Assembly: GCF_019798055.1 (NCBI RefSeq)
Contig: NZ_JAHOPH010000001.1
Location: forward strand, 248,001 to 312,000
Source: Salsipaludibacter albus
Lineage (GTDB): Bacteria; Actinomycetota; Nitriliruptoria; Nitriliruptorales; Nitriliruptoraceae
Reading direction: 5' to 3'
DNA length: 64,000 bases
The notes below the pieces were generated by a model, which made no database searches, had not been told where the DNA came from, and saw nothing but the letters and a program-made list of their open reading frames with translations. Below, one piece after another: positions 52,653 through 62,493 of the stretch. Position 1 is the first letter of the stretch. Every line of letters starts with the position of its first letter. A program made the position numbers and the translations under genes.

Positions 52653-53456
52653 CTACCGACCGGCCAGGAGGGAGAAGGCCTCGGCGCGGGTCTTGGGGTC
52701 GTCGCGGAACCGGCCCCGCACGGCCGAGGTGACCGTCTCAGCGCCGGGCTTGCGGATGCCGCGCATCTCCATGCACAGGTGCCGGGCCTCGACCACGACC
52801 ATCACCCCGCGCGGGTCCAGCTTCGACTCGATCGCGTCGGCGACCATCGTGGTCATGCGCTCCTGCACACCGGGTCGCTTCGCACACACGTCGACCACGC
52901 GGGCCAGCTTCGACAGCCCGGTGATCGCCCCGTCCTCGTTGGGGAGGTAGGCGACGTGGGCGTGGCCGAACCACGGCAGCAGGTGGTGCTCGCACTGGGA
53001 GTAGAACGGGATGTCGCGCATCATCACGATCTCGTCGTGGCCCTCCGCGAAGACCGCCGAGATGACGTCCTCGGGGTCGACGAGCAGGCCGGCGAAGATC
53101 TCGTCGTACTCGCGCGCGATCCGGTCGGGGGTCTCGGCCAGGCCCTCGCGGTCCGGGTCCTCGCCGATGGCCTCCAGCAGCAGCCGGACGGCACGGCGGA
53201 TCTTGTCGTGGTCGAACTCGCCACGGGGCTCGACGTTGGTGACGGCCTTGACCCGCGCCCGTGACGAGCGCCGGTCCTCCTCGGCCGCGTCGGCGTCCCG
53301 TGTCGGCTCGACCAGATCCACCGGGGGCCGGGTCGACTCGGACTGGCCGTCGACCGACGGCCCGCCGTCGCTCGCACCCACACCGTCGCTGCCCGGGGCG
53401 GTGCCGTCCTGCCGGTCGACCAGGCCGGTGGCGTCCCCGTCGGGCGGGGACGTCAT
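52653..53456 (-). CDS. folE: GTP cyclohydrolase I
   Basis: First enzyme of folate synthesis; opens the GTP imidazole ring. The 267 residues have the zinc ligands in [13 protein letters not shown] (Cys, His) and [12 protein letters not shown], and [20 protein letters not shown] near the start. About 75 N-terminal residues are acidic and disordered-looking and not part of the catalytic domain. The ATG at 53456 overlaps the ftsH stop (ATGA). Confidence 0.95.
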   Translation of the reverse strand: MTSPPDGDATGLVDRQDGTAPGSDGVGASDGGPSVDGQSESTRPPVDLVEPTRDADAAEEDRRSSRARVKAVTNVEPRGEFDHDKIRRAVRLLLEAIGEDPDREGLAETPDRIAREYDEIFAGLLVDPEDVISAVFAEGHDEIVMMRDIPFYSQCEHHLLPWFGHAHVAYLPNEDGAITGLSKLARVVDVCAKRPGVQERMTTMVADAIESKLDPRGVMVVVEARHLCMEMRGIRKPGAETVTSAVRGRFRDDPKTRAEAFSLLAGR

Positions 53457-55498
53457 GCGTCGTCCGACGACGCCGGCATCTCCTCCGGCGTGGGCTCGGT
53501 GCCCGGTGCCGACCAGTCGCGGTCGTGGTCGTGGCCGTTGCGATGGCCGTTGCCCGTCCCGTTGGTGCCCGGCGCCAGCCGACGCAGCAGCTCGATGACC
53601 CGGTCGGGTCCCTGGCCGTCGGGCGGCACGAGCGCTCGCGAGGGCCGGAGACGCACGGCGGCGAGGATCTCCTCGAGCCGATCGCCCTCGAGGGTCTCCT
53701 CCTCCAGCAGTGCACGTCCCATGGTCTCGAGGACGTCGTCGTTGTCGACCAGGACCTGGAGCGCCTCGTCGTGGGCGTGGTCGAGCATGTGGCGGATCTC
53801 GAGGTCGATCTGCTCGGCCACGCGCGCCGAGTAGTCCGGGGTGTGCCCGAAGTCCCGGCCCAGGAACGGCTGGGAGTCCTTCTGGCCCAGCAGGATCGGG
53901 CCGAGCCGGTCACTCATCCCGTACTGCGTCACCATCTCGCGGGCCAGCGCAGTGGCCTTCTGGATGTCGTTGGACGCCCCGGTCGTGACGTCGCCGATCT
54001 TGATCTCCTCGGCGACGCGCCCACCCAGCATCATCGCGAGCTTGTCGGTCAGTTCGCCACGGGTGTTGTAGGACTTGTCCTCGGTGGGCAGCGCCATGGT
54101 GTAACCACCGGCGCGTCCCCGCGGGATGATCGTGATCTTGTGCACGGGGTCGTTGTGTGGCAGGGCGTGGCCCACGATCGCGTGACCGGCCTCGTGGAAG
54201 GCCGTGATCGTGCGCTCCTTGTCGCTCATCAGCTTGGTCTTGCGCTCCGGACCGGCGATGACCCGGTCGATCGCCTCGGCCAGCTCGGCCTGGGTGATCT
54301 CCTTCTTGCCGAACCGGGCGGCCAGGATCGCCGCCTCGTTGACGAGGTTTGCCAGGTCGGCGCCGGTGAACCCGGGGGTCTGGCGGGCCAGGACCTTCAG
54401 GTCGATGTCGTCGGCCAACGGCTTGCCACGCGAGTGGATCTTGAGGATCGCCTCACGCCCGAGCAGGTCGGGACGGTCCACGGTGATCTGGCGGTCGAAG
54501 CGTCCGGGACGCAGCAGCGCCGGGTCGAGGATGTCGGGCCGGTTCGTCGCGGCGATCAGGATCACCGCGGTGCGCTGGTCGAAGCCGTCCATCTCGACGA
54601 GCAGCTGGTTGAGCGTCTGTTCGCGCTCGTCGTGGCCGCCGCCCATGCCTGCCCCGCGGTGGCGCCCGACGGCGTCGATCTCGTCCATGAAGATGATCGC
54701 CGGGGCGTTCTCCTTGGCCTGTTCGAACAGGTCACGGACCCGGGAGGCACCGACACCGACGAACATCTCGACGAAGTCAGAACCCGAGATCGAGAAGAAC
54801 GGGACACCGGCCTCACCGGCGACCGCTCGTGCGAGCAGGGTCTTTCCGGTCCCGGGCGGGCCGAACAGCAGCGCGCCCTTGGGGATCTTGGCCCCCATGG
54901 CCTGGAACTTCTGCGGGTTCTCGAGGAAGTCCTTGATCTCGCGGAGCTCCTCGATGGCCTCCTCGGCGCCGGCCACGTCGGCGAAGGTGACCTTCGGGGC
55001 GTCCTTGTTGACCATCTTGGCCTTGGACTTGCCGAACTGCATGACGCGGCCGCCGCCGCCCTGCATCTGCTGCATGAGGAAGAAGAACAACCCGAAGATC
55101 AGCACGAACGGCAGCATGTTGATCAGCAGGGTGACCAGCGTCGAGTTCTGCTCGGGATTGACCCGCAGGTCCTCGATCTGGCCCTGGGCGACCAGGTCAC
55201 CGATCTGGTCGCCGTTGATCGCCTCGGAGTAGGTGGTGGTGAACGGCACCCGGTCGTTGCCGTCGCGGTACTCGCCGGTGATCGAGAACGAGCGCAGCCC
55301 GACCTCGACGCCCGGCGTCTCGTTCTCCTGGGACGCGGCGACGAGCTGGTCGCTCTCGGCCAGCTCGAGGAAGCGGGTGACCGGGATCTCCTCGGGTGCC
55401 GAGGCGGAGTTGAACACGCTGACGGCGAAGAACATGACCAGGACGAGCACCACGATCCAGAGGAAGGGTCCGCGGAGGAGGCGCTGGGAGGTCTTCAC
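53453..55498 (-). CDS. ftsH: ATP-dependent zinc metalloprotease FtsH
   Basis: Membrane-anchored AAA protease for quality control. The 681 residues have two N-terminal spans (about 11-29 and 120-142) around a periplasmic domain, Walker A GPPGTGKT (213-220), Walker B IIFMDE (268-273), the SRH around [13 protein letters not shown] and the zinc site HEAGH (435-439). The tail carries a His/Gly/Asn-rich stretch ([13 protein letters not shown]). GTG at 55498 starts the first span; folE is coupled downstream. Confidence 0.97.
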   Translation of the reverse strand: MKTSQRLLRGPFLWIVVLVLVMFFAVSVFNSASAPEEIPVTRFLELAESDQLVAASQENETPGVEVGLRSFSITGEYRDGNDRVPFTTTYSEAINGDQIGDLVAQGQIEDLRVNPEQNSTLVTLLINMLPFVLIFGLFFFLMQQMQGGGGRVMQFGKSKAKMVNKDAPKVTFADVAGAEEAIEELREIKDFLENPQKFQAMGAKIPKGALLFGPPGTGKTLLARAVAGEAGVPFFSISGSDFVEMFVGVGASRVRDLFEQAKENAPAIIFMDEIDAVGRHRGAGMGGGHDEREQTLNQLLVEMDGFDQRTAVILIAATNRPDILDPALLRPGRFDRQITVDRPDLLGREAILKIHSRGKPLADDIDLKVLARQTPGFTGADLANLVNEAAILAARFGKKEITQAELAEAIDRVIAGPERKTKLMSDKERTITAFHEAGHAIVGHALPHNDPVHKITIIPRGRAGGYTMALPTEDKSYNTRGELTDKLAMMLGGRVAEEIKIGDVTTGASNDIQKATALAREMVTQYGMSDRLGPILLGQKDSQPFLGRDFGHTPDYSARVAEQIDLEIRHMLDHAHDEALQVLVDNDDVLETMGRALLEEETLEGDRLEEILAAVRLRPSRALVPPDGQGPDRVIELLRRLAPGTNGTGNGHRNGHDHDRDWSAPGTEPTPEEMPASSDDA

Positions 55499-55905
55499 TG
55501 GGGTCTTGCCTTTCCCGGTGACGCCGCCGGTGACGTCGTCCGGCTGGTGGGGCCGGCGAGGACGCGGGGTCGTCGCGGCGGTCGAGCCCGTGGGACAGGG
55601 CCCGAATGGGGACCGAATCGCCGTGGAGCCGGGGTACGGCGGCTCGGTTCGGGTGAATGGACAGCGTATCAGGGGGGCGCGCACCGGCCCTGCGGCGGGT
55701 CGTGGTGCGGAGGTGCAACGACGCGGCGAGGTCGGTTGTTCCTGCCGCGTCGCGAGGGTCCCGCTCCGGGCATCGGCACGGGGACGACGCGACAGGGGAA
55801 ACCCTACGATCCGGACCTGAGGGTCGGCTGAGGACCACGCCACCTCCCGACCCCGCCGAGCCCGACCAGCCCCCACCATCCCCCACGAGCCGGACGGATC
55901 CGACC

Positions 55906-57042
55906 ATGGACGTGCCACGCCTGCTGCCCGACGACGAGGCCCAGGCCCTGCTCGACCTGGTCACCACGATCGGCGAGCGCGAGCTGCGCCCCCGGGCGGC
56001 CACCGACGAGGCCGCCGGGTCGTTCCCCCGCGACGTCGTCGCGATGCTGGGTGCCAGTGGGCTGCTCGGGCTGCCGTACCCGGTCGAGGTGGGCGGGGGT
56101 GGCCAGCCCTACGAGGTCTACCTGCAGGCCCTGGAAGAGCTCGCACGGGCCTGGGCCACACCAGCCCTGGCCACCAGCGTGCACGTCCTGTCGTGCCACG
56201 CCCTGGCGGGGTACGGCACGCCCGAGCAGCAGGAGCGCTTGCTGGGTCCGCTGCTGGCCGGCGACCGGCTCGGCGCCTACGCCCTGTCCGAGCCCCAGGC
56301 CGGGTCCGACGTCGCGGCCATGACCACCCGCGCACGACGCGACGGTGACGAGTGGATCCTGGACGGAACCAAGGCCTGGATCACCCACGGCGGCCACGCC
56401 GACTCGTACACGACCTTCGCCCGGACCTCCGAGGACCGCACCCGTGGGATCTCGTGCTTCGTGGTGCCCGGCAACAGCCCCGGCCTGTCGTTCGGGGCGC
56501 CGGAGTCCAAGATGGGCCTGACCGCGTCGCCGACGACGACCGTCAACTACGACGGCGTGCGGATCCCGGCCGACAACCTCGTCGGCGAGGTCGGCCAGGG
56601 CATGGCCATCGCGCTGGACGCCCTGGACTCCGGACGGCTCGGGATCGCGGCGATCGCGACCGGGGTGTCCCAGGCTGCCCTGGACGCCGCGGTGGACTAC
56701 GCCCACGAGCGTGAGCAGTTCGGCAAGCCGATCATCCGCCACCAGGGACTGGCCTTCCTGCTGGCCGACATGGCCACCCGGGTCGGACAGTCCCGGGCCA
56801 CGGTCCTCGACGCCGCCCGACGACGCGACGCGGGCCAGGACGTGTCGCGCGCCGCGTCGATCGCCAAGCTCACCGCCACCGACAACGCCATGGCCGTCAC
56901 GACCGACGCGGTCCAGGTCTTCGGTGGCTACGGCTACACCCGGGAGTTCCCCGTCGAGCGCTACATGCGCGAGGTCAAGGTCATGCAGATCTTCGAGGGC
57001 ACCAACCAGATCCAGCGCCTGGTCATCTCCCGCACCCTCTGA
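55906..57042 (+). CDS. Acyl-CoA dehydrogenase
   Basis: FAD-dependent oxidation of an acyl-CoA in beta-oxidation. The 378 residues carry YALSEPQAGSDVAAM, KAWITHGGHADSY, RIPADNLVGEVGQG and the signature QVFGGYGYTREFPVERYMRE with the catalytic Glu region IFEGTNQIQRLVI. Chain-length specificity is not predictable. Upstream 400 bases contain the divergent ftsH promoter region; no structure stood out. Confidence 0.94.
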   Translation: MDVPRLLPDDEAQALLDLVTTIGERELRPRAATDEAAGSFPRDVVAMLGASGLLGLPYPVEVGGGGQPYEVYLQALEELARAWATPALATSVHVLSCHALAGYGTPEQQERLLGPLLAGDRLGAYALSEPQAGSDVAAMTTRARRDGDEWILDGTKAWITHGGHADSYTTFARTSEDRTRGISCFVVPGNSPGLSFGAPESKMGLTASPTTTVNYDGVRIPADNLVGEVGQGMAIALDALDSGRLGIAAIATGVSQAALDAAVDYAHEREQFGKPIIRHQGLAFLLADMATRVGQSRATVLDAARRRDAGQDVSRAASIAKLTATDNAMAVTTDAVQVFGGYGYTREFPVERYMREVKVMQIFEGTNQIQRLVISRTL

Positions 57043-57059
57043 CGCGGACCGGGGTCGGC

Positions 57060-57701
57060 TCAGTCCGCGGGTCGGACCCAGCGTCGACCGAACCGGCCGT
57101 GGTGGGCGACGTCGTCGACCTCGCGACGCCGCCGGGTCCTCGCGCTGCCCATCCGGGTCTCGTCGGACGCGGGGTGGCCCATGCTGACCACCCCGACGAA
57201 GGACCGGTCGTCGGGGATGTCGAAGGCGGTGCGCACGGCGTCGTGGCGTGCCGGGGGGACACCGAACAGGCAGGCCCCGAGCTCCTCGTCGACCGCCGTC
57301 AGCAGGATCAGCAGGGCAGCCATCCCGGTGTCGACGTGCCAGTAGTCGACCGACCACCGGTCCTCGTCCCGGTCCTCCCAGCCCTTGTCCGACTCGGCGT
57401 AGCGGTCGAGGTAGGCCTGCTTGTTGCCCAGGCACAGCACCAGCACCGGTGCGTCGGTCATCCCCCGCAGCCACGTGTCCGCCTGGTCGCCGTCCCAGTC
57501 GGCGTCGGCGGCCGCGTCCCAGTAGCGGGCGCGGTCCTCCGGCGTGTCCAGCACCACGAAGTCCCAGCCCTGGCTGAAGCCCGCCGACGGTGCCCGGATC
57601 GCCCGGGCCAGGGCCCGCTCGACCTGGCCCCGGTCCACGGGCCGGTCCGGGTCGTAGTCACGCACCATCCGACGGCGGCGCACCACCTCGTCGAACTCCA
57701 T
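57060..57701 (-). CDS. Nitroreductase family flavoprotein
   Basis: A 213-residue FMN reductase. MEFDEVVRRRRMVRDYDPDR is the typical start, RAPSAGFSQGWDFVV binds FMN phosphate, and the tail GVVSMGHPASDE is typical of the family. Redox partner unknown. ATG at 57701 follows gggag. It ends 17 bases from the acyl-CoA dehydrogenase stop on the other strand. Confidence 0.9.
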   Translation of the reverse strand: MEFDEVVRRRRMVRDYDPDRPVDRGQVERALARAIRAPSAGFSQGWDFVVLDTPEDRARYWDAAADADWDGDQADTWLRGMTDAPVLVLCLGNKQAYLDRYAESDKGWEDRDEDRWSVDYWHVDTGMAALLILLTAVDEELGACLFGVPPARHDAVRTAFDIPDDRSFVGVVSMGHPASDETRMGSARTRRRREVDDVAHHGRFGRRWVRPAD

Positions 57702-57787
57702 GGGGCTCCCGTCGTCCGTCCCCTCGAGTCTGCCCTGCCACCGACGGACCTGCCGCACCGACCCGCGGCTCGCCGACAGGACGCCGC

Positions 57788-58423
57788 CTAGGAGTAGACC
57801 TCTGGGCGCAGCGTGCCGATGAAGTCCAGGTTGCGGTAGTGCTCGTCGTAGTCCAGGCCGTAGCCGACCACGAACACGTCGGGCACCTCGAAGCCGACGT
57901 AGCGCACCGGGATGTCGACCCGCCGGCGCGACGGCTTGGTGAGCAGCGTCATGACCTCGATCGACGCCGGGCCGCGCGAGCGCAGGTTTCCCAGCAGGTA
58001 GTCCAGCGTCAGCCCCGAGTCGATGATGTCCTCGACGATCAGGAGGTGGCGCCCCTCGATCTCGGTGTCGAGGTCCTTGAGGATGCGCACGACCCCCGAC
58101 GACGTGGTGGCAGCGCCGTAGGACGACACCGCCATGAAGTCGACACTGGTGGGCATCCGGAGTCGTCGCGCCAGGTCCGACATCAGGACGTAGGCCCCCT
58201 TGAGGACGCCGACGATCAACAGGTCGTCGACGTCGGCGTAGTCCTCCTCGATCTGGCGGGCCAGCTCGTCGAGGCGGTCGCGGATGCGCGCCGCGGGGAC
58301 CAGCACCTCCTCGATGTCCTCGGCGAAGGCGTCGGGCAGGGTGGCGAGGTCGTCGGAGCCTGCACCCTCGGCCGGCGCGGCCGGGACGGGGCGCGTGGAC
58401 GGGTCGGTGACGTGGTCGGTCAC
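57788..58423 (-). CDS. hpt: Hypoxanthine phosphoribosyltransferase
   Basis: Purine salvage: hypoxanthine or guanine plus PRPP. The 211 residues contain the PRPP loop LLIVEDIIDSGLTLDYLL, VDFMAVSSYG and the purine-binding FVVGYGLDYDEHYRNL, diagnostic of Hpt. About 25 N-terminal residues are extra. The tilS gene is next on the same strand, the usual order tilS-hpt. Confidence 0.95.
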   Translation of the reverse strand: MTDHVTDPSTRPVPAAPAEGAGSDDLATLPDAFAEDIEEVLVPAARIRDRLDELARQIEEDYADVDDLLIVGVLKGAYVLMSDLARRLRMPTSVDFMAVSSYGAATTSSGVVRILKDLDTEIEGRHLLIVEDIIDSGLTLDYLLGNLRSRGPASIEVMTLLTKPSRRRVDIPVRYVGFEVPDVFVVGYGLDYDEHYRNLDFIGTLRPEVYS

Positions 58424-58551
58424 GGGATCCTCGAGCGACGGGGTGTGGAACAGGATGGAGGAGGGGGGAGGGGGAACGGTTCGGCCGGGGCGTGGTCCGG
58501 CGCCACAGTGGCGAGACTAGGGCGCGGTGGCCGGACCGGGACGGCGGTCGC

Positions 58552-60006
58552 TCATCGCAGGCGCCGGATCGCGAGGTGCAGCTGGGGCACCGCGCGCCCG
58601 GTGCGCAGGGCGGGCTCGTCGGCGACGAGGCCGGGCACCCACAGCACCCGCTCCTCGGTCGCGACGACCGGCAGCAGGTCACGCGTGGGCCGGGGCACGC
58701 CCGCGTCGACGAACACGTCCTGGAGCTTGCGCGTGCCCGCCGCGGTCTGGACCCGGTCGCCGGGGCGCCGGGGGCGCACGACCAGCCGTGGCAGCCGCTC
58801 GCCGAGCCCACCCAGGACCACCTGGCACCGGTCCCGGCGACCACCGGGTGGCGCCAGGTCTTCGGGGATGCGCGCCGCCGGTGGCCGCCACGCCGACAGC
58901 AGGCCGAGCTGGGCACCACGCTCGGCCCCGGCCTCGCTGGTCGCCTCCAGCAGCCAGTCGGCGGACGGCCACGCGGTCCGGCCGTCAACGACCAGGTCGA
59001 CGTGCGCCGGACGCGCCAGGTCCAGCGGCGCCACCGCGAGCCACCCCCCGGCCGCCACCGCCTCGGCGCCGGGCAGGTCGATCGCCCCCCGCCGCAGCAT
59101 CCGGACCCGCTCGACCTCCGCGGCGGCGGGCGGAGCATCGTGGGGACGAGCGGCCACCACCAGTCGTCGGACCAGCCGCCGGGCCGCCGCCGGGGCCAGC
59201 TCGGCGAGGTCGTCCACCGGCACGGCGTGCACCGGACCCACCCGACGCACCAGCCGACCGACGAGCTCGTCGGTCAGCCCACCCATCCACTCCTCGTCGT
59301 CCCGCGCCAGGGCGGCCAGCCGCGCGAGGGCACCGACGACGTCGGGCCCGAGCGTGTCGAGGTCGGGCATCACCCGGTGGCGCAGGCGGTTGCGGGTCAG
59401 GGCGACATCGTCGTTGGTCGGATCGTGCGCGACCTCCAGGCCCTCCTCGTGCACGAAGGCGTGCACGTCCCGACGCCGCAGTCGCAGCAACGGCCGGCAC
59501 CGACCGTCCGCGGCGGGGTCGATGCCGGCCAGGCCGGCGATCCCGGTGCCCCGCGCCATCCGCAGCAGCACCGTCTCGGCCTGGTCGTCGGCCGTGTGTC
59601 CGGTCAGGATCCACTTCGCCCGCGTGGCGCGGGCCGCCCGCTCGAGCGCCGCCCAGCGCTGGTGGCGCGCCGCGGCCTCGGGACCCTCGCCGGTCGGCTC
59701 GACGGTGACGTCGACCACCTCGAGGTCGGTGCCCAGGAAGCGGGCGGTCGTGGTGACCGCCGCGACGTCGGCCCGGTCGTCGCGCAGGCCGTGCCGGACG
59801 TGGACCAGGTGCAGGGCGAGATCTGGCCGGGCCTCGGCGACCAGGAACGCCAGGGCGGTGGAGTCGGGTCCGCCCGAGACGGCGACCACGACGGATGCGT
59901 CGCCCGGCACGTCGGTGAGCCCGTCACGCGTGGCGGCGACCAGCTGGTCGCGGGTGCGGCCCACGGGCAGCGCGCCCACCAGCTCGTCGCCGCTCCCCTG
60001 CCCCAC
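58552..60006 (-). CDS. tilS: tRNA(Ile)-lysidine synthetase
   Basis: Modifies C34 of tRNA-Ile(CAU) so it reads AUA. The 484 residues have the PP-loop VAVSGGPDSTALAFL (about 42-56), the region ILTGHTADDQAETVLLRM and the linker domain, plus a longer C-terminal domain (about 410-484) ending VPQLHLAIRR. GTG start at 60006; the preceding gene ends 15 bases upstream. Confidence 0.93.
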   Translation of the reverse strand: MGQGSGDELVGALPVGRTRDQLVAATRDGLTDVPGDASVVVAVSGGPDSTALAFLVAEARPDLALHLVHVRHGLRDDRADVAAVTTTARFLGTDLEVVDVTVEPTGEGPEAAARHQRWAALERAARATRAKWILTGHTADDQAETVLLRMARGTGIAGLAGIDPAADGRCRPLLRLRRRDVHAFVHEEGLEVAHDPTNDDVALTRNRLRHRVMPDLDTLGPDVVGALARLAALARDDEEWMGGLTDELVGRLVRRVGPVHAVPVDDLAELAPAAARRLVRRLVVAARPHDAPPAAAEVERVRMLRRGAIDLPGAEAVAAGGWLAVAPLDLARPAHVDLVVDGRTAWPSADWLLEATSEAGAERGAQLGLLSAWRPPAARIPEDLAPPGGRRDRCQVVLGGLGERLPRLVVRPRRPGDRVQTAAGTRKLQDVFVDAGVPRPTRDLLPVVATEERVLWVPGLVADEPALRTGRAVPQLHLAIRRLR

Positions 60007-60021
60007 GTCACGCCCCCATGG

Positions 60022-61035
60022 TCAGGCAGCCGTCCGGGCGAGCCAGGCGTCCGGGGTGTCCAGCTCGTCCGTCCGCGGGAGGTGCTCGGCGTCGGCGAAC
60101 GCCCGGTTGAGCCCGTCGATCCCGGCGAGATCGATGACGCCACGGACGAACTCCTCGCCCTGGGCGTACTGGCGACGCTTCATGTCCATCCCGGCGACCG
60201 CCGTCAGGATCTTGCTGGTCAGGTCACCGCGCCGGGACTCCAGCGCCTCGCGAACGCCGTCGGGGTCCGCGACCACCGACTCGGCAGCCAGGGACATGGC
60301 GGCGTTGCCGTGCCCCTCGAGCAGGCTCATCAACCCCTGCGCGCGGTCGAGCAGCTCCTGCTGGGGCGGGGTCATGACGGCCGTGAGCACCGGCTGGACC
60401 GACCCGGTCCGGCGCGCCTCGCGGACGGCCTCGGGCAGCTCGGCGGCGACGCTCAGGATCCGGTCCGGGTCGAGCTCGGCCTCGGCCACGTACTCGTCCA
60501 GCAGGCCCCGGAGGTGCCCGCCGAGCCAGTCGGTGCCGTCGAACTGCAGCCGGTGGACGATCTCGTGGAGCACGACGCTGCGACGCAGGTCGTCGGCCTG
60601 GTCGCCGAACTCCGTCGCCAGGTCGAGCAGGTTGGGGCCCACGATCAGCAGCTGGCCCGATCCCTCGCCGGCCAGTGGCAGCACGAACTGGCCCAGCACC
60701 TTCGTGGACAGCAGTCCGAACAACGTGCCCAACTGGGTGCTGACAACCTTCGTGGCCGCGGTGGTGTCGCGCGACATGCGGGCGCCGAGACTGGCGACGA
60801 CCGGGGTGACGGTCTGGAGGTTGGCCCGGATCCACCCCAGTCGGCCGACCACGCGACCCCGGGTCGGCGGCAGGCCCTCACCGAGCCGACTCCACTCACG
60901 TGCCGCCCGGTCGAGTTCGTCCCACTCGGCGTCGACCCGGACCCGCAGGTCGGCCGCCGCGACCGGGTCCGACACCTTTCCGGGCATCACGAAGCGGGCC
61001 GCGGACATCGCGGTCGACAGGTCGATCGTTGGCAT
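60022..61035 (-). CDS. Zinc-dependent metalloprotease (DUF2342)
   Basis: A 337-residue protein with HEIVH in VVLHEIVHRLQFDGTDWL, the family hallmark (HExxH), and the helical N-terminal region LVARFVMPGKVSDP-like start read as SAARFVMPGKVSDP. Actinobacterial members are described as F420-biosynthesis-associated or Zn proteases; the substrate is unknown. ATG at 61035 follows gaggatc. Upstream of tilS as in many actinobacteria. Confidence 0.88.
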   Translation of the reverse strand: MPTIDLSTAMSAARFVMPGKVSDPVAAADLRVRVDAEWDELDRAAREWSRLGEGLPPTRGRVVGRLGWIRANLQTVTPVVASLGARMSRDTTAATKVVSTQLGTLFGLLSTKVLGQFVLPLAGEGSGQLLIVGPNLLDLATEFGDQADDLRRSVVLHEIVHRLQFDGTDWLGGHLRGLLDEYVAEAELDPDRILSVAAELPEAVREARRTGSVQPVLTAVMTPPQQELLDRAQGLMSLLEGHGNAAMSLAAESVVADPDGVREALESRRGDLTSKILTAVAGMDMKRRQYAQGEEFVRGVIDLAGIDGLNRAFADAEHLPRTDELDTPDAWLARTAA

Positions 61036-61098
61036 CGCCGGGATCCTCGGGTCGGGCTCGCACACCGTAGGCCCCGGCACGAGGACGTGGTGCGGCGG

Positions 61099-61416
61099 TC
61101 AGCCCTCGGCAGGACGCCGACGGACGACCATCAGCCAGTACAGACCGCCCAGCAACGCGACGCCGCCCACCACCATGACCGTCAGGCCGACGGCGGCACC
61201 CCACAGGAAGTTTGGCTCGTAGTCCTCGGGGGCATTGGCGTTCTCGGGATCGTTCGCACCACCCGGCTCCAGCCCGATCGGCTCCTCGCCGGTCGCCTCG
61301 GTCGCGAGCTGGACCCGGTCGGCCGGCAGGTCGTCGGCCGCGGACACGCCCGCGGGCACGAGCACGGCCAGGCCCACGAACAGGGCCAGCAGGAGGGAGT
61401 GGAGCAGGCGACGCAT
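61099..61416 (-). CDS. Secreted/membrane protein with C-terminal span
   Basis: A 105-residue protein with a signal peptide (MRRLLHSLLLALFVGLAVLV..SA), an acidic middle and a C-terminal hydrophobic span (about 73-97) followed by VVRRRPAEG, so the middle faces outside. Family not recognised. ATG at 61416; the upstream 560 bases face the HTH gene. Confidence 0.7.
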   Translation of the reverse strand: MRRLLHSLLLALFVGLAVLVPAGVSAADDLPADRVQLATEATGEEPIGLEPGGANDPENANAPEDYEPNFLWGAAVGLTVMVVGGVALLGGLYWLMVVRRRPAEG

Positions 61417-61977
61417 GACGTCCTCGGCAGGCAGTCGTCAACAGAGGCGATGCAGAGACTAGCCGGGACGCACCTGCGACGGGCACGACGACGGGTCCCC
61501 ACCGAGCGCAGCAGCGGGGTCGACCCTGCCCCGGGGCGTGCATTCCCGATGCAACCTCCGTGCCTGCCGTGCATTCAGCGCACACTGACGGTCACTGGTT
61601 GCAGGACGAACATCGTGGGCTGAACGGGGGCTTTCCGGCCGGCGTACGGAGGACCACGTCGACCTCCTCGCCCGGCGACCCGGACAGGGCCTAGGATGCC
61701 ACCACGTGGCGCAAGGGCCCGGGTTCGGGGCCAGCCACGCGCTCGGCAGCACGACGGCACGCGACATCACGATGACATGGAACACCATGGACATTCGTCA
61801 GTTGCCGTCAGTGCATCCGAGGCCTACACTGACAACGCGTCAGTGTCGCTGGGATCACTGCTCGAACAACGGGGGCGGAGTCCCTGCGACGACCGACGAC
61901 GTGGCCCTTGCTCACGGGGGTGGGACTCAGGAACCAGGGGGCCACGCACTCATGACGACCAAACCAGGGAGCACACC
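61417..61977. other. Long non-coding stretch ahead of the HTH gene
   Basis: About 560 bases with no convincing gene on either strand. It contains the palindrome at 61826-61846 and several GTCAGTG-like words (61583, 61797, 61807). It is probably the control region of the small HTH gene downstream. Confidence 0.5.
61826..61846. promoter_or_regulatory. Perfect palindrome ahead of the small HTH gene
   Basis: ACACTGAC-N5-GTCAGTGT, eight-base arms with a five-base centre, 130 bases before the start codon. A further GTCAGTG (61807-61813) and GTCAG words lie next to it. Likely an operator, possibly of the HTH protein itself. Confidence 0.55.
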
Positions 61978-62217
61978 ATGTCCGACGACATCGAGTGGCT
62001 CAGCACCAAGGAGGCCGCGAGCCGCCTGGGGTTGACCACACGAACCGTCTACCGCCTGATCGACGACGGCCAGATCCCCGCCTACAAGTTCGGGCGGGTC
62101 ATCCGCCTGCAGGCGCGGGAGGTCGACAACTTCATCAACGGCGCGCGGATCCAGCCAGGGGACCTCGAGCACCTCTATCCGACGACGGCAGGCAACGCCG
62201 CCGACGGGGAGGGCTGA
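61978..62217 (+). CDS. Excisionase/AlpA-type small HTH protein
   Basis: A 79-residue MerR/excisionase-like DNA-binding protein: WLSTKEAASRLGLT is the helix-turn-helix, TVYRLIDDGQIPAYKFGR the wing, IRLQAREVDNFINGARI the closing part. Related to, but clearly different from, the BldC-like protein at 10.7 kb; its tail is longer (GDLEHLYPTTAGN). ATG at 61978 has gggag before it. The target could be the upstream palindrome. Confidence 0.82.
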   Translation: MSDDIEWLSTKEAASRLGLTTRTVYRLIDDGQIPAYKFGRVIRLQAREVDNFINGARIQPGDLEHLYPTTAGNAADGEG

Positions 62218-62493
62218 CCGGGCTGCGGGACCACCAGGCCCACGTCACCCCCGAGCGCGCAACACCGCCTTCGTCCCTGAGACCGGGGGCGCCCTCGCCG
62301 CCTCGGACCATCTTCATCCTCTCGACGACCCGACCGCGTACGCCGTCGGGTCGTCGTGCGCTCGGGACGCTCCCCGGTCCCGGAGGGCGGATCGTGGGCC
62401 GGCGGTATCGTGGGCCGTGCCCGCTGGATCGCCCGCTGGATCGCCCCCTGGATCGCCCCGACCATCCGCTCCCGACCGCCGGACCCACACGAC
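62218..62493. other. Intergenic stretch ahead of the Zur-like gene
   Basis: Contains the 12-base triplicate at 62421-62456 and otherwise nothing recognisable. An open frame runs through it into the Zur-like gene, but the coding signal begins at 62494. Confidence 0.5.
62421..62456 (+). repeat. Three tandem 12-base repeats upstream of the Zur-like gene
   Basis: ccgctggatcgc twice, then cccctggatcgc, head to tail, 38 to 73 bases before the start codon. The tandem array may be a binding site or a slip-prone stretch. Confidence 0.8.

Noticed and set aside
53261-55831. A long plus-strand frame opposite ftsH
   Set aside because: Low-complexity composition and exact antisense position to ftsH, which has every family motif.
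57590-61222. A very long plus-strand open frame opposite hpt, tilS and the zinc protease
   Set aside because: The translation is low-complexity Arg/Pro/Ser with no domain, and the minus strand there encodes complete, recognisable proteins. It is a GC-rich antisense shadow.
61575-61760. A minus-strand ORF upstream of the HTH gene
   Set aside because: Composition is arginine- and proline-rich with no motif; no ribosome site.
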